Below, one piece after another: positions 53,304 through 61,986 of a DNA stretch of 64,000 bases. The translations under genes were made by a program, and so were the position numbers. The stretch spans positions 44,643 through 108,642 of the forward strand of contig JAUZOA010000009.1 in assembly GCA_030706685.1 (NCBI GenBank), written 5' to 3'. Under the pieces are notes generated by a model that did not search any database, had not been told where the DNA came from, and saw only the letters and a program-made list of their open reading frames with translations. Source of the DNA: Bacteroidota bacterium. Lineage in GTDB: Bacteria; Bacteroidota; Bacteroidia; Chitinophagales; Chitinophagaceae. The number at the start of each line of letters is the position of its first letter. Positions within the stretch are counted from its first letter, which is position 1.

Positions 53304-55670
53304 ATGAACAGGTTTTTATTGACGTTCACTTCTTCTGTAATCATTTCTTTTGCATACGCGCAACAAGATAATTCTTTAACGGCCAAGGATTACCAGCATG
53401 CCGAAAGCCTGATGGGATACAATACCCAGCAATTCATCGACCGCGGCAGTGTCAATCCGAATTGGCTCGAGGGTGATAAATTCTGGTACCGCACATTAAC
53501 TCCGCAAGGCAGTGAATTTATTTTGGTGGATGCTGCAAAAGGAACCCGTGGCCCGGCCTTTGACCAGCAAAAACTGGCGACCGCGCTTTCATCAGCAACC
53601 GGGAGAAGTTATTCAGCACCGATGCTGCCATTCCAATCCTTCAGTTATTCCCCCGACGGCAATTCGATCATCTTTCGCGCAGATAATAAACAATGGAAAT
53701 ATGATTTGAAGAATAATACTGTAGCCAATGATACATCTCAAATGAGAAATAATATGGGGAGGCCGGGAGGTGGCAGATTCCGGGGGGGCGGCAATGAAGT
53801 GCTGTCACCCGACGGAAGTAAAGCTGCTTTCATTAAAGATTATAATTTATGGGTGCGTGATGTAAAGACCAATCAACAGACTCAACTGACCAAAGATGGC
53901 ATTAAGGATTTTGGATACGCGACCGACAATGCCGGATGGACCAGTAGTGACAGGCCGGTGCTTCGCTGGTCTCCAGATTCAAAGAAGATCGCAACATTCA
54001 AACAAGATCAGCGGAATGTCGGCGATATGTATTTGGTCACTACCAATGTAGGTCACCCCACACTGAAGTCATGGAAATACCCGCTGCCGGGTGATAAAGA
54101 GATCGCCACCATTCAGCGCGTCGTGATAAATGTGGATGACCCCAAAGTAATTGTCTTCAATATTCCTCCTGATCCGCACAGGGCATCACTCAGCGATGAT
54201 GTCTCCAGCAGCGGAACATTCGATGACGTGGATTGGAACCCTGATGATTCCGAGTTGGCATTTGTTTCCACTTCCCGGGACCATAAACAGGAAAAATTCC
54301 GCATTGCCAATACCACTACAGGAGAAGTGCGTGAAGTATTAGAAGAAACTGTTCCCACGCAATATGAATCGGGACAGGGAGCCATTAACTGGAGATATCT
54401 TCCCAAAACCAAAGAGATCATCTGGTATTCTGAAAGAGATAACTGGGGACATCTCTATTTATATGATGCCGCGACCGGGAAATTGAAGAATCAAATTACC
54501 AAAGGTGATTGGGTGGTGTTGCGCCTGGTCAAAATAGATGAGAAGAACCGGCAGATCTATTTTATAGCGAATGGACAACAACCGGAGAATCCTTATTTCA
54601 GCCAGTTCTGTAAGATAGGTTTTGATGGGAAAAACCTGGCGGTGCTTACGCCCGATGCAGGTACTCACCAGGTCAGTTTCTCTCCTTCAGAAAATTATTT
54701 TATTGATACCTATTCCAAACCAGACCTGCCATCTGTTTCTGTACTACGTGACAGGAATGGAAAAAAAATAGTTGAACTTGAAAAGACAGATGTATCAAGA
54801 TTGAAAGCAACAGGATGGAAGCCACCCATACCCATCTCCGTAAAAGCACATGACGGTAAAACAGATATTTATGGGCTGGTATTCACTCCCACCAATCTTG
54901 ACCCCAATAAAAAATATCCCATCATTGATTATATCTATCCCGGCCCGCAGGGAGGAAGTGTGGGAAGCTGGGCATTCAGCGCATCAAGAGGTGATCATCA
55001 ATCGCTGGCTGAACTGGGATTTATTGTTGTGGTGATCGAAGGAACCAGCAATCCTGATCGCTCTAAGAGCTTTCATGATATGTATTATCCAAATATGAGT
55101 GAGAATACATTGCCGGACCAGGTGGCTGGTATCCGGCAACTGGCGCAGAAATATCCTTATATGGATACAAGCCGTATTGGTATCTGGGGACATTCAGGCG
55201 GAGGCTTCGCGACCGCCGCGGCCATGTTTCGCTATCCCGATTTCTTCAAAGTAGGTATTTCTGAATCCGGCAACCATGATAACCGAAATTATGAAGATGA
55301 CTGGGGCGAACGTTATATCGGGTTATTGACAAAAGGTCCGGATGGTAAAGACAATTATGAAGCGCAAGCCAACCAGCTTTATGCGAAGAACCTGAAAGGA
55401 AAACTGATGCTGGCTCATGGCCTGATGGATAACAACGTACCCTCCTCTAATACCATGCTGGTAGTAGAAGCGCTGGAAAAAGCGAATAAGGATTATGACC
55501 TGGTTGTTTTTCCCAATGCCGCGCATGGTTATGGCGCCTATTCTCCTTATATGATGCGCCGCCGCTGGGATTATTTTGTAAAGAATCTATTGGGTAAAGA
55601 ACCGCCAAAAGAATATCAATTAGAATCAAAGACTGATCCGAGGAATGGTGGACAGCAATTGGGGTTTTAG
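53304..55670 (+). CDS. S9 family prolyl oligopeptidase (DPP-IV-like), exported
   Basis: A 788-residue protein with signal peptide (to about 19, SFAYAQ). Residues about 30-510 form a beta-propeller (DPPIV_N type) with YSPDGNSIIFRADN and ERDNWGHLYLYDAATG repeats. The hydrolase domain at about 555-770 holds the triad Ser631 in GHSGGGF, Asp709 in GLMDNNVP and His741 in AAHGYG. It should cut dipeptides or tripeptides from exported peptides. A Gly/Arg-rich insertion (GRPGGGRFRGGG) occurs near 152. A hairpin terminator follows 60 bp downstream. Confidence 0.93.
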   Translation: MNRFLLTFTSSVIISFAYAQQDNSLTAKDYQHAESLMGYNTQQFIDRGSVNPNWLEGDKFWYRTLTPQGSEFILVDAAKGTRGPAFDQQKLATALSSATGRSYSAPMLPFQSFSYSPDGNSIIFRADNKQWKYDLKNNTVANDTSQMRNNMGRPGGGRFRGGGNEVLSPDGSKAAFIKDYNLWVRDVKTNQQTQLTKDGIKDFGYATDNAGWTSSDRPVLRWSPDSKKIATFKQDQRNVGDMYLVTTNVGHPTLKSWKYPLPGDKEIATIQRVVINVDDPKVIVFNIPPDPHRASLSDDVSSSGTFDDVDWNPDDSELAFVSTSRDHKQEKFRIANTTTGEVREVLEETVPTQYESGQGAINWRYLPKTKEIIWYSERDNWGHLYLYDAATGKLKNQITKGDWVVLRLVKIDEKNRQIYFIANGQQPENPYFSQFCKIGFDGKNLAVLTPDAGTHQVSFSPSENYFIDTYSKPDLPSVSVLRDRNGKKIVELEKTDVSRLKATGWKPPIPISVKAHDGKTDIYGLVFTPTNLDPNKKYPIIDYIYPGPQGGSVGSWAFSASRGDHQSLAELGFIVVVIEGTSNPDRSKSFHDMYYPNMSENTLPDQVAGIRQLAQKYPYMDTSRIGIWGHSGGGFATAAAMFRYPDFFKVGISESGNHDNRNYEDDWGERYIGLLTKGPDGKDNYEAQANQLYAKNLKGKLMLAHGLMDNNVPSSNTMLVVEALEKANKDYDLVVFPNAAHGYGAYSPYMMRRRWDYFVKNLLGKEPPKEYQLESKTDPRNGGQQLGF

Positions 55671-55729
55671 GAAAAATTTTATGTGAGGAGTTATATTACT
55701 GCTTTCGTTGCCCGACGCGTCGCACATTT

Positions 55730-55749
55730 ACGCCCCGGTTCCGGGGCGT
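55730..55749. terminator. Terminator-like hairpin after the S9 peptidase gene
   Basis: ACGCCCC (55730-55736) pairs with GGGGCGT (55743-55749), GGTTCC loop, followed by AGAAAAATT rather than a clean U-run. Placed 60 bp after the peptidase stop. Confidence 0.55.
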
Positions 55750-55852
55750 AGAAAAATTACACCTGGCAGGAGCTTTACAAACTTAGTTTGAATTTGCCAC
55801 CGCACGCTGTAATTGTGGTGAAGTAAAGAGGGTTGTTTATCTTCACCCTATC

Positions 55853-56626
55853 ATGGTGACCGTTTTGCAGATTTTTTTTGTCCTGGGATTGATTGTTATA
55901 ATAATTCAGTTTGTATTTAGAATAAGAAGAGTAAACAAAACCATTCCCCTGCCGGAAAATTACAGGGAGTTGCTCAATGATTATGTAAAATTTTACAGGC
56001 AACTTGACGAGAAAGGAAAAGAAAAATTTGAAGAAAGAATTCAGCACTTTCTGTCTGCCGTGCAAATAACCGGGGTAAATGCTATTGCAGAAGATCTTGA
56101 CCGGCTTTTAATTGCAGCCGGGGCCATTATTCCCGTTTATGCTTTCCCGGACTGGCAGTATATCAACCTGCATGAAGTTTTATTATATCCCGGAACGTTC
56201 AATGAAGATTTTGACCAGGGAGGATCGGATCGCCCTGTCACAGGCATGGTGGGTACCGGGGCTATGCAACATGTAATGATCATTACCAAATGGGAACTGA
56301 GACAAGGGTTTATTAATAACCACGATGCCCGCAACACCGCTATTCATGAGTTTGTGCACCTGGTAGATAAAATGGATGGAACCATGGATGGTGTTCCTGA
56401 AATAATTTTAGAGCGGAAATATGTAAATAAATGGAAGAATCTGATGGATTCAACTATCCGGCAAATGAAAAGCTACGGATCAGATATTGATATGTACGGG
56501 GCCACTAACCACGCAGAGTTTTTTGCGGTTATTTCCGAATACTTTTTTGAGCGACCAGACTTATTAAAAGCCAATCATCCTGAGTTATATGAAATGCTTG
56601 GGATGATATATAAAATGGAGAGATGA
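55853..56626 (+). CDS. M90/MtfA-like zinc metallopeptidase
   Basis: A 257-residue protein anchored by one N-terminal membrane segment (VLQIFFVLGLIVIIIQFVFRI). The zinc motif HEFVH lies in AIHEFVHLVDKMDG near 165, followed by HAEFFAVISEYFFERP, where Glu is a third ligand. This is the M90 layout of MtfA, an aminopeptidase that responds to nutrient state in enterobacteria. The membrane anchor makes this form differ from cytoplasmic E. coli MtfA. Its biological role here is unknown. Confidence 0.88.
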   Translation: MVTVLQIFFVLGLIVIIIQFVFRIRRVNKTIPLPENYRELLNDYVKFYRQLDEKGKEKFEERIQHFLSAVQITGVNAIAEDLDRLLIAAGAIIPVYAFPDWQYINLHEVLLYPGTFNEDFDQGGSDRPVTGMVGTGAMQHVMIITKWELRQGFINNHDARNTAIHEFVHLVDKMDGTMDGVPEIILERKYVNKWKNLMDSTIRQMKSYGSDIDMYGATNHAEFFAVISEYFFERPDLLKANHPELYEMLGMIYKMER

Positions 56627-56702
56627 TGGATGGCTGGGTTCGCGTCTTCACGGATCTGATTTTATACCAAAGCTGTAAAGTCTTCCCATAGCAGGATACT
56701 TC

Positions 56703-56903
56703 CCCGACGATGTCCCGCCCCGCCTGAGGTAACTGGATAGGGAAAACATCATGGGCGGACTCGTCGCTGTGAGAGGCGCCGGATATATGCCGGGAAAATG
56801 AGCTGGCCATTTTATATGACTTTGTACGAAATGGTTTACTGCGACGAGTCCGCCCACAAAGTTCTTTCAAATTGATCTTACTGTTGGGCGAGACATCGTC
56901 GGG
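56703..56903. repeat. Nested inverted-repeat element
   Basis: Outer arms CCCGACGATGTC (56703-56714) and GACATCGTCGGG (56892-56903), extended by CGCCC/GGGCG after one mismatch. Inner arms TGGGCGGACTCGTCGC (56752-56767) and GCGACGAGTCCGCCCA (56841-56856), 16 bp perfect. It fills most of the 417-bp gap 56627-57043, and no other gene signal is seen there. It could be a small non-autonomous mobile element or a structured RNA. Confidence 0.85.
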
Positions 56904-57043
56904 CAAGAGTTTGATAGTTGGAGATTTTAGAAAAAAAAGATTGATGAAGGGGACTCGTGCGGGAAAAAGTGTCTGTAAGATTAAGTACCGGCTATTACAT
57001 CTAAAATATATTATACTTCACATCATTTCTCCCTATCCGCCCT

Positions 57044-58093
57044 TCACCGGGTCATCAAAACCGCCTTAATACAATTATCCATTTTTTTATCAAACACTTC
57101 GTACGCTTTTGCCCCATCCTCTAAGGAAAATTGATGGGTAATGATATCTTCTATCGCATAACGCTGCGGCACTTCGTCCTTCAATAATTTTTCAGCATAA
57201 TACCTGGCGGGGCAACGACCGCTTTTGTAAATAAGATTTTTATCATAGGCTTCGCCGGGAGAAAAGGAAAAATATTTGGCCGTATGCACACCCGCCGATG
57301 ATATTGTTCCGCCGGGACGGATCAGATCAATCGCCAGCTTCAATGTTTTATCACTGCCTGCTACTTCCATTACTGCGTCAGCGCCGCGGCCATGGGTGTG
57401 GTTAAGAATTTCTTCTTTCACATCGGTGAGCGATGGATTTAGTGGAATAGCGCCGAACTGTTTGGCGATGGCTAAGCGTTCGGGTATCACGTCAATAGCA
57501 AATAATGTTTCAGCGCCAAGATGCCTGGCAGCCAGTATGGTCATCAAGCCCACCGGCCCGCATCCTATCACTGCATAAACAGCCGAAGGTTTTATCCCGG
57601 CATTATCGGCACAGAAATAACCGGTAGAAAAAACATCGCCCAGCAGCAATCCTTTTTTTTCATCGAGGTCAGCGCTCAATGGCAGGAGCGTGCTGTCGGC
57701 CATCGGTACACGGATATACCCGGCCTGCGCTCCATGAAGACCATGACCCTTCTCCACCCATCCAAACAGGTTTCCTTTTTCACAGCGGCAGGTAAGACCG
57801 ATACGGCAATAAAAACATTCGCCGCAGGAAGTGGTAAAAGGACTGAGCACCCTCGCTCCTTTTTTGAATTTCTTTACATCTGCGCCCGCTTCTTCTACGA
57901 TGCCGGTGAACTCATGCCCCATCACGGTGCCGTGATCCAGCCCTGTTTCCCTACCATGATATATATGCAGATCGGAACCACAGATGCCCGCCATCGTTAT
58001 CTTCACAATGACATCAGATGGATGAAGCAACCCGGGATCTTTAACGGTGCTGTACTCAATGATTTCTTTTCCGCCGAATGTTAGCGCCTGCAT
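57044..58093 (-). CDS. Zinc-dependent alcohol dehydrogenase (MDR family)
   Basis: A 349-residue medium-chain dehydrogenase. Catalytic-zinc ligands: Cys in GICGSDLHIYHG and His-Glu in GTVMGHEFTGIVEE. The structural-zinc loop reads TSCGECFYCRIGLTCRCEKG with four or more Cys. NAD-binding motif is VIGCGPVGLMTILAARHLGA, near residue 170. Substrate could be an alcohol, polyol or aldehyde; the CGSDLHIYHG signature is shared by sorbitol, threonine and formaldehyde-type enzymes. Followed on the same strand by nothing closer than its own stop; DinB lies 10 bp upstream, so the two may be co-transcribed. Confidence 0.92.
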   Translation of the reverse strand: MQALTFGGKEIIEYSTVKDPGLLHPSDVIVKITMAGICGSDLHIYHGRETGLDHGTVMGHEFTGIVEEAGADVKKFKKGARVLSPFTTSCGECFYCRIGLTCRCEKGNLFGWVEKGHGLHGAQAGYIRVPMADSTLLPLSADLDEKKGLLLGDVFSTGYFCADNAGIKPSAVYAVIGCGPVGLMTILAARHLGAETLFAIDVIPERLAIAKQFGAIPLNPSLTDVKEEILNHTHGRGADAVMEVAGSDKTLKLAIDLIRPGGTISSAGVHTAKYFSFSPGEAYDKNLIYKSGRCPARYYAEKLLKDEVPQRYAIEDIITHQFSLEDGAKAYEVFDKKMDNCIKAVLMTR

Positions 58094-58103
58094 GCTATCA
58101 ATA

Positions 58104-58610
58104 TTAGATTTTAATATAATCGTCCACTCTTTTCTTCTGTCTCAAATGATGCCGGAGATGCATTTCGGCAAATTGCATCCATTCATTTGCATTAAAATAG
58201 CCCAACCCAAAATGTTTTGTTTTACCCTTATATTGACTTTTTGAGACCAGGGCCGCGGTCTTATTTATTTCATCTTTCAAATGATTTAGTCCCTCTGTTA
58301 GTTGTTCTTTGCTGACAGGTGGCGGCGTATCCGCGTTGGAAGGCGGTCCTTCGAGTATCGCATCCGGAAACGCATTATTAAGAAACATGGCTTTAGCATT
58401 AACAGATGTCTCTTCCTCTGCGTGATCATTAGTGGATGCGCAAATTTGCATTTGTTTGATAAAATAGCTGGTAGCGCCAATAAGATGCATATACACTTGT
58501 CCAATCGACCAGCTTGTGGGCGAGGGTTTCACAGATAATTGAGTAAAACTATATTTTTCCAACTCCTTTATCCAGGTATCCAGTGTTTGATTAAAATCTT
58601 CAATTAACAT
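58104..58610 (-). CDS. DinB-like (DinB_2) protein
   Basis: ATG 58610 gives 168 residues (MLIEDFNQTLDTWIKELE). SIGQVYMHLIGATSYFIKQM and NEWMQFAEMHLRHHLRQKKRVDDYI contribute the three metal-binding histidines of DinB-type four-helix bundles. It is a second DinB protein in the window and is not closely similar to the one at 41 kb. It precedes the alcohol dehydrogenase gene by 10 bp. Possibly a thiol transferase or stress protein; role not known. Confidence 0.83.
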   Translation of the reverse strand: MLIEDFNQTLDTWIKELEKYSFTQLSVKPSPTSWSIGQVYMHLIGATSYFIKQMQICASTNDHAEEETSVNAKAMFLNNAFPDAILEGPPSNADTPPPVSKEQLTEGLNHLKDEINKTAALVSKSQYKGKTKHFGLGYFNANEWMQFAEMHLRHHLRQKKRVDDYIKI

Positions 58611-58872
58611 AAATGTGATGATAAAAAACAAAAAGAATGTTTAAAGGTTCTGTAATCAATAAATTTCTTTTCCCCCGAATGTTAGTGAAGTTAATGATTG
58701 GAACACTAACACTCTCCGCCGCTTAAAGAGGGAGCTTAGTTCAGGTCAATCCCTTCGTATCAATAAAATTATTTAAAGTAGTTACCGGTAGCTACTTTCT
58801 GCTTTTATAAAATTTTCTACTGGTAAAAAATGTATTGGCCTAAGTTCCCCCCTTCGGCGGTCAGGGGGCGCT

Positions 58873-59637
58873 TCAAAGCATCCCTTTGATCCATCCACCA
58901 TCCACCGGCAATGAAACGCCTGTAATATAACCGGCGCGTTCGCTGGCTAAAAATGCGACGGCGGCTGCGAACTCTTCCGGTTTTCCAAAACGCCCCAAAG
59001 GAATTTCAGATTTTACCGAAGCGAAAGAAGGATTGTTGTCAATTAATTCTTTCAGTCTCTCCGTTTCTGTATAGCCCGGCATTACGTTATTAACGGTAAT
59101 AGTATAAGAGGCTAGTTCATTAGCCAGCGTTTTCATTAAGCCAACTACTGAGGCCCTGACCGAGTTGGATAACATCAAATTATTAATCGGTTGTTTTACC
59201 GTGATAGACGTAATGGAAATAATCCGTCCCCATCTTTGTTCCTTCATGCCGGGTAAAAAACCATTGACCAGCCCCACTACACTTGCCAGCAGGTTATTAT
59301 AGGCATGATCCCAGTCCTGCTGTTTTAATTCTTCGATCTTTCCGGTAGGGGGCCCGCCTGTATTCGTGACGAGAATATCTACCTTGCTGTAAACCTGCAG
59401 GGCGCTTTTAATAACGGAGTCCCGTTCGGCAGCAATGGATAAGTCGCCGGTAAGGGCCAGGACCCGGGTATTCGTTTGCTTTTCTATTTCCTCTTTTGTT
59501 CTTTCCAGGTCCTCTTTATTGCGTCCGCAAATAATTGTCTTCGCGCCTTCCTGTGCCAGTTCTAACGCAACGCTTTTGCCAAGTCCTTTGCTGGAGGCGG
59601 CTACAAAAGCTACTTTATTTTTTAGTCCGAGTTCCAT
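58873..59637 (-). CDS. SDR-family protein lacking the YxxxK active site
   Basis: ATG 59637 gives 254 residues starting MELGLKNKVAFVAASSKGLGKSVALELA, the Rossmann motif. The upstream extension in the track (including RHCEQSEAM) is encoded by a tandem repeat and is not protein. NTGGPP near 90 matches the NNAG loop. At the place of Tyr-x3-Lys this protein has LMLSNSVRASVVGL: the Tyr and Lys are absent, as in a recognised subgroup of 3-oxoacyl-ACP-reductase-like SDRs. The ending ITGVSLPVDGGWIKGML is normal. Function and substrate unknown; it follows a cupin gene. Confidence 0.85.
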   Translation of the reverse strand: MELGLKNKVAFVAASSKGLGKSVALELAQEGAKTIICGRNKEDLERTKEEIEKQTNTRVLALTGDLSIAAERDSVIKSALQVYSKVDILVTNTGGPPTGKIEELKQQDWDHAYNNLLASVVGLVNGFLPGMKEQRWGRIISITSITVKQPINNLMLSNSVRASVVGLMKTLANELASYTITVNNVMPGYTETERLKELIDNNPSFASVKSEIPLGRFGKPEEFAAAVAFLASERAGYITGVSLPVDGGWIKGML

Positions 59638-59639
59638 TG

Positions 59640-59799
59640 CTTCACTTTGTTCGCAATGACGTCTTCGCTTTGTTCGCAATGACGTCTTCACTTCGTTCGC
59701 AATGACGTCTTTGCTTGGTTCGTAATGATGTTTTGTTTCGTTCGCAATGATGTTTTCGCATTGCTCTCTATGACGTCTTTGCTTGGTTCGTAATGATGT
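59640..59799. repeat. Tandem array of seven 23-bp units
   Basis: Units such as CTTCGCTTTGTTCGCAATGACGT repeat seven times with 0-8 changes each (one unit is 22 bp). The array fills the gap between cupin and SDR genes and ends 2 bp before the SDR ATG. The minus-strand sense (GTCATTGCGAACAAAGCGAAG) is a dispersed repeat known to create RHCEQSEA-like peptide artefacts in annotations; another copy is at 20768. Copy number may vary between strains. Confidence 0.9.
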
Positions 59800-59809
59800 T
59801 TCTAATTTC

Positions 59810-60169
59810 CTATTTTCTTAAATAATCATCTGTTTTATCCAACCAATCCTGGCGGGGAGGCGCCCAGGTATCTATTTCCTCTACATCACCCACCATCAGC
59901 GCTTCATGTGGCAGGTTGGATGGAATGACTACCACATCTCCCGGGCAAAGGTCCATCGTTTGTTCCTTATTGGCCCCAAACCAAAAACGCATTTTCCCCG
60001 AAACCACCTGGGTCACCTGTTCATGTATATGCTGATGCAAGGGTACTACAAAACCATCCTTAAATTTCATCCTCGCAATCATCAGTTTTTCTCCCGTAAC
60101 AATCTTTCGGGACATAGAGGGGTTTACCTCTTCGGCCGGAACTTCCTCCCAGTTCAATTTTTTTATCAT
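59810..60169 (-). CDS. Single-domain cupin protein
   Basis: ATG 60169 gives 119 residues. The cupin motif 1 reads GFVVPLHQHIHEQVTQVVSGKMRFWFG and motif 2 PGDVVVIPSNLPHEALM, so His-x-His, Glu and a final His can bind one metal. Similar proteins bind small sugars or act as dioxygenases; nothing here decides. It is transcribed toward the SDR gene, with the tandem repeat between them, so the two could form a unit with a variable leader. Confidence 0.87.
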   Translation of the reverse strand: MIKKLNWEEVPAEEVNPSMSRKIVTGEKLMIARMKFKDGFVVPLHQHIHEQVTQVVSGKMRFWFGANKEQTMDLCPGDVVVIPSNLPHEALMVGDVEEIDTWAPPRQDWLDKTDDYLRK

Positions 60170-60256
60170 GACCAATGGTTTTGATTAGCGGGAAATTGCA
60201 GTGAACTAAGTTATTGCTTTGTCCTGAGATTACACTCAGGGAGTCATTTCAGTAAC

Positions 60257-60387
60257 GGGTCAGTTTGAAATATGTCCACTGAGAACCGCAGAGATAAAGA
60301 GCGCCACAGAGAGACTATCATGAATCCTCTGAGATTCTCTGTTTCTCCGCGGTCTTCTGTGGCCCACATAAGTATTGAAACTGACCC
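60257..60387. repeat. Long inverted-repeat element in the cupin-DoxX gap
   Basis: GGGTCAGTTT (60257-60266) pairs with AAACTGACCC (60378-60387). Inside, CCGCAGAGA and CTCCGCGG words with CCACAGAGAG and CTGTGGC also face each other, so most of the segment can fold into one long stem. It fills much of the 419-bp gap 60170-60588. Similar CTCTGCGG/CTGTGGC words recur in several bacterial groups as dispersed repeats. Confidence 0.75.
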
Positions 60388-60484
60388 ACTCATTTCCCGG
60401 AAAAGAATTAAATCGACCTTTAGTACTAAAGTTGCATCAGCAGGCGCCGGCTTTTTTCAGGACAAGACAAAGGGAATAAAAAAA

Positions 60485-60503
60485 CCCCGGCTCTTGCCGG
60501 GGG
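60485..60503 (-). terminator. Intrinsic terminator of the doxX gene
   Basis: On the minus strand CCCCGGC-AAGA-GCCGGGG is followed by TTTTTTTATT, a textbook hairpin with U-run, 86 bp after the DoxX stop. On the plus strand no U-run follows. Confidence 0.8.
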
Positions 60504-60588
60504 TTGGAATAATTTATGCCCTGGTCCACAGGCCGAAGGCATAAACTTAGTAAGCCAATAACCGTATTGATCAAACCATAAACCTTAC

Positions 60589-61119
60589 TTAAATCTTTAC
60601 CAATCGTTCTTGAATTACTGGCCTGGGTGACCCGATTAATTTTTTTACAGGCCTTTTCAGGAATGCATCGAGCGACCATCTACCGGCTCCTTCTATTAAA
60701 AGAAAAAGGCAAATCAATACCTGCGCATAATCGGAACGTGTTTCATGCAGCACAGCCCAGATACCTATTTTAGGCGGCGCGGGAGGAATAGGCAGCGGGC
60801 TTGTACCTAAATACAGGGATATTTTAGTGCTGAGTATGGCAACAATCATTTGAATAATAAACCAGAAGGCGGTAAATCGTGTAAAAATGCCAAACAAAAG
60901 AAACAAACCGCCAATGATTTCCGCTGTCGCTACAAAATGGGCGGTCAGTTCGGGCATAGGAAAGCCAAGTTTTGTAAACCTGCCTAAACCCTGGTTGACA
61001 TAAACAAATTTTAATATCCCTTCCCAGAAAAATACACCGCCCGCCATTAGCCGGAGTATTAATATGGATGATTGTCCATTAACAGGCGGGTTGTTAAACC
61101 AATTGATCACTTTTTTCAT
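60589..61119 (-). CDS. DoxX-family membrane protein
   Basis: A 176-residue protein with four membrane segments (ILILRLMAGGVFFWEGILKFVY, VATAEIIGGLFLLFGIFTRFTAFWFIIQMIVAIL, YAQVLICLFLLIEGAGRW). GRFTKLGFPMPELTAHFVATAEIIGG is the usual DoxX core. A Pro-rich loop (PLPIPPAPPKIG) lies between segments 3 and 4. DoxX proteins are linked to thiol redox or quinone processes, but function is uncertain. Single gene with its own terminator. Confidence 0.85.
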   Translation of the reverse strand: MKKVINWFNNPPVNGQSSILILRLMAGGVFFWEGILKFVYVNQGLGRFTKLGFPMPELTAHFVATAEIIGGLFLLFGIFTRFTAFWFIIQMIVAILSTKISLYLGTSPLPIPPAPPKIGIWAVLHETRSDYAQVLICLFLLIEGAGRWSLDAFLKRPVKKLIGSPRPVIQERLVKI

Positions 61120-61682
61120 TTAGTATTTATTAATTGCTGAATAATGATTTCAGCGCAAAAGACAGAAATTCTAAAGGATGACAAAAAGATTTACATAAGC
61201 CAGATGGATTTCTTGATTAAACAAGAGAATTTGCCTTAATACGTAGAGTGAGGGATTCATTTCTACCACTGGAAAAATGGCTTTGTGCTTACCTGCAGTT
61301 TTTCCCCGACATGAATTGCCCGGAATAGTAATATTGGCATAAACCGTTCAATGCGATGAGTAAAAGAGATAGGCATGATTTTTTATTTTAAGTACGCCGG
61401 CAGCGGCCAAAGCCCCAATATCGCTTCCATCATAGTAAAATAAACGCAGGGTAAGTATCCTTTATCTTTGAGAATAACCAATGATGATATAAACAGCGTG
61501 TTGCAGAATGTATATGTGCGGGAAGCGATCAATGATTATTTTAAACGTAAGCTGTAATATAGCATAACTATTCAAACCCGTCTTACCGGCAGAAATTCGT
61601 TTTAAGACAATTTCTACGCGGTTCCGGAATAATGGCTTAACGGTCAAGCTATACCAGCGTAAGAAGGGCTGCGAATGCATGA
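61120..61682. other. Upstream part of a 1.2-kb non-coding stretch
   Basis: No gene, tRNA or clear repeat seen. ORF-track entries here have poor composition. It leads directly into the 11-bp repeat arrays. Confidence 0.5.
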
Positions 61683-61946
61683 GTTATGCAGGGGTAATGC
61701 GGGCTGAATGCAGGAGGAGCGCTATCCACACGCTACCCATACGTTACCTAAACATTACCTAAACGCTAATTGAATACGGGCCAAACGCTATCCAAACCTT
61801 ACCTGAACGCGGGCCAAACACAAGGGTAACACGGGCTGAATACAGTCATCTGGCTTTCATCTGGCTTCCATCTGGCTATCATATAGCTACCATCATACAA
61901 GGGAAACACTATCTGAATACAGGGATAATGCTACCTCAAAGCTGCC
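61683..61946. repeat. Degenerate 11-bp tandem array, block A (24 units)
   Basis: Cut every 11 nt from 61683, the sequence gives GTTATGCAGGG, GTAATGCGGGC, TGAATGCAGGA, ... CACACGCTACC, CATACGTTACC, TAAACATTACC, ... ATCTGGCTTTC, ATCTGGCTTCC, ATCTGGCTATC, ... ATAATGCTACC. The phase holds over 264 bp without a slip. A rough consensus is nnAAcGCtaCC. Since 11 is not a multiple of three the array is unlikely to code for protein. Confidence 0.85.
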
Positions 61947-61986
61947 GTTCCCACACAGTTTACTTTACGCACCTCCTGGCTGACCA

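Noticed and set aside
56529-56906. 125-residue minus-strand ORF
   Set aside because: It overlaps the MtfA-like gene end and then reads through the nested inverted repeat.
59638-59691. N-terminal extension of the SDR gene (KTSLRTKRRRHCEQSEA)
   Set aside because: Encoded by the tandem repeat; the Rossmann fold begins right after the later ATG.
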